Of a stretch of 64,000 bases of DNA, positions 9,053 to 18,600 are shown piece after piece; within the stretch, counting starts at the first letter, position 1; each line of letters starts with the position of its first letter. The notes beneath the pieces are model-generated. The model did no database searches. It worked only from the letters and a program-made list of their open reading frames with translations, and was not told where the DNA came from. The translations under genes and the position numbers were made by a program. Source of the stretch: CAXTPV01 sp965276715 (GTDB lineage: Bacteria > Pseudomonadota > Alphaproteobacteria > Acetobacterales > Acetobacteraceae); NCBI GenBank assembly GCA_965276715.1, contig OZ255622.1, forward strand, positions 1,674,001 through 1,738,000. The letters run 5' to 3'.

Positions 9053-9994
9053 ATGCACGGCATTGCGGTCCTGGCGCTCGACGGCGTCATCGCGTTCGAT
9101 CTCGGCATCGCCTGCGAGGTGTTCGCCCGGGTGCAGCTGCCGGACGACACGCATGCCTACAGCGTCCGCGTCTGCGGCGAGCGTCTGAGCGTGCGTGCAA
9201 ACGCGTTCGGTCTGCGTGTGGCTGGCAGGTTGGAGGAGGTCGCGGCGGCGGACACCGTGATCGTGCCGGGCATCGAGGATGTGGACGCGCCGATCGCGCC
9301 CCTGGTGATCGCCAGCCTGCAGGCGGCTTGGGACAGGGGCGCGCGGGTCGTGTCCATCTGCACCGGCGCGTTCGTGTTGGCGGCGGCCGGGCTGCTCGAC
9401 GGCAGGCGTGCCACCACCCACTGGGTCGCGGCCAGCGATCTCGCGCGCCGCTTTCCTCGAGTGATCGTCGAACCTGACGTGCTGTATGTCGACGAGGGCC
9501 GTCTGGTGACCTCGGCGGGCGCTTTGGCCGGCCTCGACATGTGCCTGCACCTTGTCCGTCGCGACCACGGGCAGGAGGTTGCCGCAAACGCAGCCCGCCT
9601 GGCGGTGGCACCGCTCAACCGGGACGGCGGACAGGCACAGTTCATCCGTCACGCGCCGCCGGACAGCCAGTGCAGCCTGGCCTCGACCCTGGACTGGATG
9701 CTGGCGTGTCTGGAGCAGCCGATGGACGTGGCCGCGATGGCGGTTCGGGCGGCAACGAGCGAACGTACGTTTGCCCGTCGCTTTTCCGAACAGACTGGAA
9801 CGACGCCGCTGCAATGGCTGCTCGCAGCGCGGGTTCGGCGCGCACAGGAACTGCTGGAAGGCACCTCCATGAAAATCGACGAGGTCGCCGCAAGGTCGGG
9901 CTTTGAGTCGTCGGTGACATTTCGTGCGCGTTTTCAGCGGATCGTTGGATTGAGCCCTGGAACATACCGGCAGCGCTTCAGGGCAGCACGCTGA
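9053..9994 (+). CDS. GlxA family transcriptional regulator (DJ-1/PfpI domain plus AraC HTH)
   Basis: A 313-residue two-domain regulator. Residues about 1-185 form a DJ-1/PfpI domain (GIAVLALDGVIAFDLGIACE, then VVSICTGAFVLAAAGLLDG with the elbow cysteine, then TTHWVAASDL). Residues about 215-310 form an AraC/XylS helix-turn-helix pair (SERTFARRFSEQTGTTPLQW and VAARSGFESSVTFRARFQRI). Such regulators respond to small molecules and often control a neighbouring divergent operon. Here that would be the hydrolase / HD / NTF2-like genes, whose lead PfpI gene has decayed. Confidence 0.88.
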   Translation: MHGIAVLALDGVIAFDLGIACEVFARVQLPDDTHAYSVRVCGERLSVRANAFGLRVAGRLEEVAAADTVIVPGIEDVDAPIAPLVIASLQAAWDRGARVVSICTGAFVLAAAGLLDGRRATTHWVAASDLARRFPRVIVEPDVLYVDEGRLVTSAGALAGLDMCLHLVRRDHGQEVAANAARLAVAPLNRDGGQAQFIRHAPPDSQCSLASTLDWMLACLEQPMDVAAMAVRAATSERTFARRFSEQTGTTPLQWLLAARVRRAQELLEGTSMKIDEVAARSGFESSVTFRARFQRIVGLSPGTYRQRFRAAR

Positions 9995-10078
9995 GCGCCT
10001 TGCCTCGGCGCCGGTGGCCGCACCCTGCTCACCAGCCTGATCATCATCGCGGCCGCCGGCGGCCGGCCTTGATCGCGC

Positions 10079-10097
10079 AAGACGCCAAATGCGTCTT
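10079..10097. terminator. Short perfect hairpin between convergent genes
   Basis: AAGACGC at 10079-10085 pairs with GCGTCTT at 10091-10097 around a 5-base loop. It lies between the convergent GlxA-type regulator and Uma2 genes. There is no long T-run, so termination is only inferred from position. Confidence 0.4.
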
Positions 10098-10132
10098 CGT
10101 GTCGGGAGCGAATGTGACCGATCCCGGCTCGA

Positions 10133-10693
10133 CTATTCGTCGAGGTCCAGGTCGACGTAGAGTTCGGACAACGGAATGGAGATGCCGATCTCGGGAAGAT
10201 CGAGGACGGCCTCCTGGCCGGAAACGAGGTCGGTGATCCAGTCGGCATCCTTGCGGGCGAAGACGATGGCGCCAGGATGGGTCTGCTGAAGGATCACGTA
10301 ACAGCGGATCGAAGGCGTGGCGCGATACTCCGCGTTCTTGATCACGAGATCATCGTTGGCCGTGCCGTCGCCGAGGACTTCGAAAACAATGATCGGATCG
10401 GTCACCACGGTCGCACGCGGTGAGACCGGGGTGCAGACGACGAACGCTTCAGGGTAGCGGATATGGCCGTCGGCGACCTCGATCTTGAGGTCGCTGCCGT
10501 GCGCCTGACAGGACTGGCCGCGCAGGCGGCCGGTGAGGGAGAAAAGAAGATTGCGCTGGATTGCGGAGTGGGCGGCGGTGCCGCCGGCCTGCGCGATCGG
10601 GCGCTGGCCGTCGAACTCATAACGCTGTTCCTGGCGCTCCTCCCATGAGAGGAACTGCGCAAGCGTCATCGGAGCGCGACGGGCGACGTTCAT
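10133..10693 (-). CDS. Uma2 family (DUF820) putative endonuclease, copy 1
   Basis: A 186-residue protein of the Uma2/DUF820 family, which adopts a PD-(D/E)xK restriction-endonuclease-like fold and is often multiplied in genomes. The landmarks are MTLAQFLSWEERQEQRYEFDG, RGQSCQAHGSDLKI, RYPEAFVVC and DPIIVFEVLGDGT. The usual Asp of the RYPD motif is Glu here, so activity may be altered. I chose the ATG at 10693 (MNVARRAPMTL) rather than an upstream ATG at 10747. A second family member lies at 60.2 kb. Confidence 0.82.
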   Translation of the reverse strand: MNVARRAPMTLAQFLSWEERQEQRYEFDGQRPIAQAGGTAAHSAIQRNLLFSLTGRLRGQSCQAHGSDLKIEVADGHIRYPEAFVVCTPVSPRATVVTDPIIVFEVLGDGTANDDLVIKNAEYRATPSIRCYVILQQTHPGAIVFARKDADWITDLVSGQEAVLDLPEIGISIPLSELYVDLDLDE

Positions 10694-10743
10694 GAGCGGT
10701 AGGATAGCAGTTCTCCAGCCATCGGGTGCAAGGCGATGCACAA

Positions 10744-11456
<713 letters not shown>

Positions 11457-11457
<1 letters not shown>

Positions 11458-12275
11458 CAGGCCGCCTCGTCCTCGTCCCCTTCGCCGAGATATGCCGCGA
11501 TCACGGCCGGGTCGGCGGCGACGGACCCGGGCGCACCCTCCGCGATCTTCCTGCCGTGGTCCAGCACCACGACATGGTCCGAGATCCGCATCACCAGTCC
11601 CATGTCGTGCTCGATCAGCAGCACCGAGCATGCGTCCGAAACCGACCCGTCCCGAATGCGCACCACCAGGTCCGCGAGCTCGTCGGTCTCGCGCGGATTG
11701 AGCCCAGCCGCCGGCTCGTCGAGGCACAGCAGCACCGGCCGCGTGCACATCGCGCGCGCGATCTCGAGCCGCCGCTGCGCGCCATAGGGCAATGCGGCCG
11801 CCGGATCGTCCGCCCGGCCGAGCAGCCCGGTCGCCTCCAGCCAGACCCGCGCCCGCTCAACCGCCGCCTGCTCCGCCCGCGCGTGCCCGCCTAATCCCAC
11901 CACCGCGAGCAATCCCGCCGCCACCGACGGCATCAGCGCGTTGTGCTGGGCCACCAGCAGATTCTCCAGTACTGTCATGCCACCGAACAGCCTGATGTTC
12001 TGGAACGTCCGCGCGACGCGCGCCCGTCGCGCGATCCGATGTCCGGCCATGCCCTCCAGCCCGAACATCGCCCCACCCTCATGCGTCAGCCGCAACGCGC
12101 CTTCGCTCGGCCGATAGAAACCGGTGATGCAGTTGAACACCGTCGTCTTGCCGGCGCCGTTCGGCCCGATCACCGACGTGATCCGTCCCGACCGCGCCGC
12201 GAAGCTCAGCGACGCGACCGCGGTCAGGCCGCCGAACCGCATCGTCAGCCCCTCGACCTCCAGCCTCTCAGCCAC
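11457..12275 (-). CDS. livG: Branched-chain amino-acid ABC transporter ATP-binding protein LivG
   Basis: A 272-residue ABC ATPase. Walker A is GPNGAGKTT, followed by the Q-loop region RVARTFQNIRLFGGMTVLEN that is characteristic of LivG; the signature is degenerate (LPYGAQRRLEIARAM), as usual for LivG, and Walker B is VLLCLDEPAAGLNP. It forms the nucleotide-binding dimer with LivF. The start overlaps the end of livM by 8 bp and the stop shares a base with livF. Confidence 0.93.
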
Positions 12276-13533
12276 GACCCAGCGCCACCGACGCGGTCCT
12301 TCTCGACACCAGCCCGCGCGGACGCAGGATCATCATCGCCACCAGCGCCAGCCCGAAGATCAGCATCCGGTACTGGCCGAAATCGCCGATCACCGCACCG
12401 ATCCACTCGAAACCCGGCCGGTTGTCGAGGTTGCCGAGCAGACCGCGCAGAAGCTCGAGGCCGCCGATCATCACCAGCGCCGCCAAGGCCACCCCGAGCT
12501 GGCTGCCTAGCCCGCCCAGCACCACGATCGCGAGCACCGTCGCCGACTCGATGAACGTGAAGCTCTCCGGGCTGACGAACGCCTGCCGTGTCGCGAAGAA
12601 CGCGCCGGCGAAGCCGCCGAACCCGGCCCCGATCGCGAACGCCGTCAGCTTCGTCACCGTCACGTTGATGCCGAGCGACCGGCACGCGATCTCGTCCTCC
12701 CGCAGCGCCTCCCACGCGCGGCCGAGCGGCAGCCGCCGCAGCCGCAACGTCACCCAGTTCGTCAGCAGCGCCAGCGCAAGGATGATGTAGTAGAGGTAGG
12801 CGACCCGCTGCGTCGGGCTGAACGGCACTCCGAAAAACCCCGCGAACGTGTCGCTCCCGCCCGACGCCGAGAAGCGCAGCCCGAACAGCGTCGGCCGCGG
12901 GATTCCCGACACCCCGTTCGGTCCGTTGGTCAAACTCGACCAGTTGTTGATCACCACCCGAATGATCTCGCCGAACGCGAGCGTCACGATCGCCAGGTAG
13001 TCGCCGCGCAGCCGCAGCACCGGAAACCCGAGCAGCGTGCCGAACAGCGCGGCGAACAGCCCTGCCAGCGGCAGGCAGGTCCAGAACCCCAAGCCGTATG
13101 TGGTCGAGAACAGCGCGTAGGAATAAGCGCCGACCGCGTAGAACGCGACGTAGCCGAGGTCCAGCAGCCCGGCCAAGCCGACGACGATGTTCAGTCCCCA
13201 ACCGAGCATCACGTAGGTCAGCACCACGATGCCGAGATCGATCGTGTAGCGCCCCGCCAGGATCGGCAGCAGTGCGGCGAACACCAGCAGCGCCGGCGCC
13301 ACCAGGCGCCCCGCGCCCGACAGCCTTGCCGGTGCGATCCGCGGTGCACGCCACGGCCACAGCCCCCCCACGAGCACCCAGGCCACCACCGCCAGCACCA
13401 GGGCCGCCGCCGCCCACGGCCGCCATGCCAGCACCAGGGACGCGGGCCCCGGCTCCATCCGCAGCCCGACCATCGGCACGAACAACCCTGCCGCGACCAG
13501 CCCCGCGAGCAACGCGCGCCGCGGCGCGCTCAC
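12268..13533 (-). CDS. livM: Branched-chain amino-acid ABC transporter permease LivM
   Basis: A 421-residue inner-membrane permease with about ten helices. The core GLNIVVGLAGLLDLGYVAFY and the cytoplasmic EAA-like loop GRAWEALREDEIACRSLGIN are diagnostic for LivM. The start is a GTG at 13533 that overlaps the livH stop in a GTGA arrangement; a much longer open frame upstream is the shadow of livH. The N-terminus carries extra helices before the conserved core, as is common for LivM. Confidence 0.9.
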   Translation of the reverse strand: MSAPRRALLAGLVAAGLFVPMVGLRMEPGPASLVLAWRPWAAAALVLAVVAWVLVGGLWPWRAPRIAPARLSGAGRLVAPALLVFAALLPILAGRYTIDLGIVVLTYVMLGWGLNIVVGLAGLLDLGYVAFYAVGAYSYALFSTTYGLGFWTCLPLAGLFAALFGTLLGFPVLRLRGDYLAIVTLAFGEIIRVVINNWSSLTNGPNGVSGIPRPTLFGLRFSASGGSDTFAGFFGVPFSPTQRVAYLYYIILALALLTNWVTLRLRRLPLGRAWEALREDEIACRSLGINVTVTKLTAFAIGAGFGGFAGAFFATRQAFVSPESFTFIESATVLAIVVLGGLGSQLGVALAALVMIGGLELLRGLLGNLDNRPGFEWIGAVIGDFGQYRMLIFGLALVAMMILRPRGLVSRRTASVALGRG

Positions 13534-14444
13534 ACCTTCTCCACGTCCGCGTGCCCCAGCAACCCGGTCGGCATCACGATCAGCACCAGGATCAGGATCG
13601 AGAACGCGGCCACGTCCTTGTATTGCGCCGGCCCGTACGCCGACCAGAACGTCTCGATCAGCCCGATCAGCAATCCGCCCAGCACCGCGCCCGGGAGCGA
13701 CCCGATCCCGCCCAGCACCGCCGCGGTGAACGCCTTCACCCCGGCGAGGAACCCGATATAGAAATCGATCACCCCATAACGAAGCAGGTAGAGCAGCCCG
13801 GCCACCGCCGCCAGCGCCGCGCCGATCACGAACGTCAGGCTGATCGTCCGGTCGGTGTCGATCCCCAGCAGCGACGCCATCCGGATGTCCTGCTCGCACG
13901 CCCGCATCGCCCGCCCGAGCGGCGTGCGGGTCACCAGGAACGTGAACAACCCGAGCACGACAAGCGTCGTCAGCACGACCGCGATCTGCATGGTGGTGAG
14001 CTGTGCGGTGAAATCGCCCTGCCGCATCAGCGCGAACCCGCCCGGCACCAGTGGCGCCATCGCCTTGATGTTCGCCCCCTGGCTGACCTGGGCGAAGTTC
14101 TGCAGCGCGATCGACATCCCGATCGCGCTGATCAGCGGTGCGAGCCGGAACGATCCGCGCAGCGGCCGATACGCCACCCGCTCGATCGTCCAGCCATACA
14201 AGCCCGCGAGCCCTGCCGCCAGCACCAGCGTCATCGCCAGTGCCAGCGGCACGGACGTGATCCCGAGCACGGACAGGCCCAGCAAGGCGATCAGCGACAG
14301 GAACGATCCCACCATGAACACGTCGCCATGCGCGAAATTGATCATGCCGATGATGCCGTAGACCATCGTGTAGCCGACCGCGATCAGGCCGTAGATCATT
14401 CCGAGCGTGACGCCGTTGATGAGTTGCTGGACGGCATACGCCAC
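13530..14444 (-). CDS. livH: Branched-chain amino-acid ABC transporter permease LivH
   Basis: A 304-residue inner-membrane permease. The N-terminal AVQQLINGVTLGMIYGLIAV followed by GYTMVYGIIGMINFAHGD is the classic LivH signature, and GRAMRACEQDIRMASLLGID is the loop that contacts the ATPase. I take the GTG at 14444 as start, 10 bp after the livK stop; the upstream ATG adds residues that do not fit the family. It pairs with LivM to form the channel. Confidence 0.9.
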   Translation of the reverse strand: MAYAVQQLINGVTLGMIYGLIAVGYTMVYGIIGMINFAHGDVFMVGSFLSLIALLGLSVLGITSVPLALAMTLVLAAGLAGLYGWTIERVAYRPLRGSFRLAPLISAIGMSIALQNFAQVSQGANIKAMAPLVPGGFALMRQGDFTAQLTTMQIAVVLTTLVVLGLFTFLVTRTPLGRAMRACEQDIRMASLLGIDTDRTISLTFVIGAALAAVAGLLYLLRYGVIDFYIGFLAGVKAFTAAVLGGIGSLPGAVLGGLLIGLIETFWSAYGPAQYKDVAAFSILILVLIVMPTGLLGHADVEKV

Positions 14445-14454
14445 CGGCGGCGTC

Positions 14455-15549
14455 TCACAACTCGCTGTAGGCGCCGTCCTTCCAGACATAGAACACGTAG
14501 CTCGGCCCCTCGACGTCGCCCTTCCGATCGAAACCGATCGATCCCAGGATGGACGCCCAGGGGCCGCCGCTCTTGAGCGTCGCCGCCACCTTCTGCGGAT
14601 CGGCCGTGCCCGCCTTCTTCGCCGCCTCCGCCCAGATCTGCACCGCCGCGTACGTGTAGAGCGTGTATCCCTCCGGATCGATGCGTGCCGCCGCGAACTC
14701 GCGCACCACGTCCGCCGCCGTCGCGCGCCTGGTTACGTCGGGCGCGAACGTCATCATCGTTCCCTGGCCGGCCGGTCCCGCGATCTGCCAGAACTCCTTG
14801 GTCATCAACGCGTCGCCGCCGATCAGCGTCGCGTTCATCCCCTGCTCCTTCGCCTGCCTGATGATCAGACCGGCCTCGGTGTGATAGCCGCCCAGATAGA
14901 TCACCTGGATGCCGGCATCCTTCATCCGGCTGACCACCGCCGAATAATCCTTCTCGCCGGGCGTGTAGGTCTGCACCAGCGCCGGCCGCACGCCGTCCGC
15001 CTCCAGATTCTTCTCGGTCTGGTCGGCGAGACCCTTGCCGTAGGCGGTGTTGTCGTTCAGCACCGCGACGCGCTCGCCCTTGAAGTGCGCGGCCACGTAG
15101 TCGCCCGCGACCTTGCCCTGCTGGTCGTCGCGTCCGCACAGCCGGAACGTCTGCCAGCCGCCCTGGTCGGTGTAATCCGGATTGGTCGAGGCCGGCGTGA
15201 TCTCCAGGATCCCCTCCTCGCCATAGACCTTGCTGGCCGGGATCGAGGAGCCCGAGCAGTAATGCCCGGCCACGAACTTCACCCCCTGGTCGGCGAACTG
15301 GTTCGCCACCGACACCGCCTGGCGCGGGTCGCACGCATCGTCGCCGATGCTCAGCGACAGTTGCTGGCCCAGCACGCCGCCTGCCTTGTTGATGTCGGCC
15401 ACCGCCTGCTGCGCCCCGTTGCGCAACTGCACGCCGAAGGCGGCGTATTGGCCGGTCATCGGACCGGCGACGGCGATCTTGATCTGCGCCTGCGCACCCG
15501 AGGCTCCCAGCACCATCGCTCCGGCAACGGCAAGAACGCGTCGGATCAT
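14455..15549 (-). CDS. livK: Branched-chain amino-acid ABC transporter substrate-binding protein LivK
   Basis: A 364-residue periplasmic binding protein with signal peptide MIRRVLAVAGAMVLGASGAQA. The mature N-terminus IKIAVAGPMTGQYAAFGVQ is the type I periplasmic-binding fold typical of Leu/Ile/Val receptors. The ATG at 15549 has a strong GGAGG seven bases upstream, better than an ATG at 15621. It captures the substrate and delivers it to LivHM. It is first in the liv operon, so the promoter lies in the 15550-15632 gap next to the smc terminator palindrome. Confidence 0.92.
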   Translation of the reverse strand: MIRRVLAVAGAMVLGASGAQAQIKIAVAGPMTGQYAAFGVQLRNGAQQAVADINKAGGVLGQQLSLSIGDDACDPRQAVSVANQFADQGVKFVAGHYCSGSSIPASKVYGEEGILEITPASTNPDYTDQGGWQTFRLCGRDDQQGKVAGDYVAAHFKGERVAVLNDNTAYGKGLADQTEKNLEADGVRPALVQTYTPGEKDYSAVVSRMKDAGIQVIYLGGYHTEAGLIIRQAKEQGMNATLIGGDALMTKEFWQIAGPAGQGTMMTFAPDVTRRATAADVVREFAAARIDPEGYTLYTYAAVQIWAEAAKKAGTADPQKVAATLKSGGPWASILGSIGFDRKGDVEGPSYVFYVWKDGAYSEL

Positions 15550-15632
15550 CGGGCAGCCTCCACGGGGGAACCCTCGGACCATGCCCGCCACACCGGTCTT
15601 TGGCCAGCGCCGAAGGCGCAAAATGACTGGTG

Positions 15633-15678
15633 GTCCAGGGGCCCTGCCCCTGGCGGGGCACGGGGCAGAGCCCCGGAT
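15633..15678. repeat. Composite GC-rich palindrome, copy A (3' of smc)
   Basis: Two adjacent hairpins: CCAGGGGC / GCCCCTGG (15635-15653) and CGGGG / CCCCG (15661-15675). On the minus strand the unit reads GCCCCGTGCCCCGCCA between the two stems, nearly the same linker as copy B at 20.8 kb. It begins 6 bp past the smc stop and may terminate smc transcription. Confidence 0.65.
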
Positions 15679-15683
15679 CCTCG

Positions 15684-18600
15684 CTACTGCGCCGTCATCT
15701 CGACCGCGCGTCCGAGATCGACCGACAGCAGCCGCGACACGCCACGTTCCTGCATCGTGACGCCGAACAGGCGATCCATGCTCGCCATCGTGAGCTGGTG
15801 GTGCGTGACCACCAGGAACCGTGTCCCGCTCTCGCTGGCCATGTCCGACACGAGGCGGCAGAAACGTTCGACGTTCGCGTCATCGAGCGGCGCGTCGACC
15901 TCGTCGAGCACGCACACCGGTGCCGGGTTGCAGCGAAAGGCCGCGAAGATCAGCGACAGGGCGGTCAGCGCCTGTTCGCCGCCCGACAGCAGCGACAGCG
16001 TCGCGAGCTTCTTGCCCGGCGGCTGCGCGTAGATCTCCAGGCCGGCCTCGAGCGGATCGTCCGATCCGACCAGGGCGAGGTGCGCGCGGCCGCCATCGAA
16101 CATGCGGCCGAACAGGGCGCGGAACTGGGCGTCGATCCGCACGAAGCTGGCCGTCAAGCGTTCGCGGCCCTCGCGGTTGATATGCCCGATCGAACCGCGC
16201 AGCCTGGCCACCGCTTCCTCGAGGTCGGCCGCTTCCGCGACCAGCGCCGTCAGCCGTTGCCCGACCTCGTCGGCCTCCGCTTCCGCGAGCAGATTGACCG
16301 GTCCGACGGCGTCACGCGCCGCGAGCGCACGCGCCAGGCGCCGCCGCGCCTCCGTCTCCGCCGCACCGGTCGCCTCCGCGACGGGCTCGATCGGGGCACC
16401 CGCTTCAAGCACCCGGGCATCGATGTCGGCGAGGGTTCCGGCCGCCTGGGTCTCGGCCGTCTCCGCACGCAGCAACGCCTCGCGTGCGGAGGCGGCCGCC
16501 GTGTCCGCATGGCGGCGCGCCTCGCGCCGTGTCGCCGCCTCGTCCTGTTCGGCCATCGCCCGCCGGGACGCCGCCTCCCGCCGTTGCTCGGCATCGTCGA
16601 ATGCGCGCGAGGCCGCCTCGCGACGCGCCCACAGGAGCTCCGGCGCATCCCGCGTCGCCGCGTGCATCCGGCGGATCTCGTCGAGCCGGAGGCCGAGTTC
16701 CGCCACCCGGGCGCCGGCCTCGTCGCGACGCCGGGCCGCGGCCGGTGCCAGCGACGCGATGGCATCCAGGCGGGTCCGCGACTGGGCGGCCTCCGCCTCG
16801 AGCGAGGCCGCGCGACGCTGACGCTCGCCCTCCGCGTGCCGTGCCCGCGCGAGTGCCCCTTCCTCGGGACCGAGTGCCGCCCGTGCCTGCCGCGCCTGCG
16901 ACAACCGGTCCAACGACTGCGCGCACGACGCCGCGATCGCCTGGCACTCCGGCGCCAGCAGCGCGCGCCTGGCTTCGACGTCCCGCGCCTGGTCGAGCAG
17001 CGCCGCGTGGTCGAGCCTCGCCTGCTCGATCGCCGCCTCCGCGCGCGCGCGGTCGTCGCGGCATGCCGTGTCGGCAAGCCGGCATGCCTCGGCGTGCCCG
17101 GCCGCCGAGGCGACGCGTCCCGCCATCGCATCGAGCGCATGCGCGTCGGCATGTCCAGACGCGTCGGCGAGCTCGGCCCGTGACGCCGTCAGCGCCTCGT
17201 CGAGCTCGCCGAGCATGCGCTCGAGCGTGGCCAGGATCGCGGCCGACGCCTCGTCCCTTGCGGCGAGCCGCCTTGCCTCGGCGTCCATCCCGGCCTGCAT
17301 CGTCTCCGCGGTCCGCCGCTTGTCGCGCGCGTGCCGTTCGGCCGCGACCGCGCGATCGAACTCCGACGCGGCGGCGCGCTCCAGGCTCGAGAGGCGCTCG
17401 CCTTCGGCCTGCCCATCCGCCGCGCGCCGGGCCGTCGCCTGCTCGCACACCTCGGCGAGCGCCGCCGCCACGCGGGCAAGCTCCGCGCCGGCGCTGTCCG
17501 CCCGCGCGCGCGCCGTCACCGCGCGCGCCGCCAGCGCCGCCTCCGACGCCGATGCAGCGGCCGCCGCCCGCTCGCCATCCTCGATCGCCTCGCGCGCCTC
17601 GACGAGGCAGCGCTCGCACGAAGCGAGGCGCGACGCGGCTTCGGCCAACGAGGCCTCGAGCGCGGGACGCGCGGCCAGGGCCTCGGCCAGGCTCGTCTCG
17701 CACTGATCGAGCCGCCGCCGGGCACGCAGCCGTTCGGCGACAGGAGACGGCTGGTCAGCGAGAACGAGGCCGTCCCATCGGAACAGCGAACCCTCCCGGC
17801 TGACCAGCGCCTGTCCAGCCGCCAGCGTCGCCTGCAGCGTGCGCGCCTCCGCCTCGTCGATCAGTCCGATCCGGGACAACGCCCGCCTCAGTGCCTCGGG
17901 TGCATCGATCAGGTCGGCGAGTGCGACCGCCGGCGCCGGCAGCGCCTGGTCATCGAGCGGGCCCAGCGCCAGCCAATGGCGCGGATCCGCCGGATCGAGG
18001 GACGCGGCCAGCGCATCGCCCAACCCCGCCGCGACGGCGCGCTCGAGCGCCTCCGGCACCCGGATCGCCGACAGCAGCGGCCACTCGGCTCCGTCGATGG
18101 CGCCCAGCGCCGCGATCTCGACTCTGGCGGCCGCGACGCCGGCGTCGCACGACAGCAGCGCGCCGCGGATCGCGGCCGCCGACGCGGTCGCCTCGTGACA
18201 CCCGCGTTCGGCGTCTCCGGCCCGGGCGCGTGCGTGGGCGATCGATGCGAGGCCGGCGGCGGCGGTCTCGCGTGCCCCGATCAAGGCATCGTGCCCGACG
18301 AGCTCGTCCCTGGCCTTGTCGTGGGCGGCGCCCAGGTCCGCGTGCTGCGTCCGCAGCCGCGCCTGCTCGCGTTCCAGACGCTCCAGATCGGACGCGATGT
18401 CGCGTGCACGGGCGCGCGCCTCCCGTGCCGTCTCGCGTGCCGCGAGGCTCGCCGCCTCGGCGCGCGCGCGCGCGACCTCGGCCGATGCGAGCGCGCCCGT
18501 CGCCATCTCCACGTCCTCAAGGGCGGAAGCGGCCGCGGCGAGCGCGCGCTCGACCGCGCCCGGCGCGATCATCCCGGCCCTGGCGGCCTCCCGCCGTGCG

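Noticed and set aside
13533..13899. Upstream extension of livM to an ATG at 13899
   Set aside because: The extension overlaps livH and gives residues unlike any permease; the GTG at 13533 gives a normal protein.
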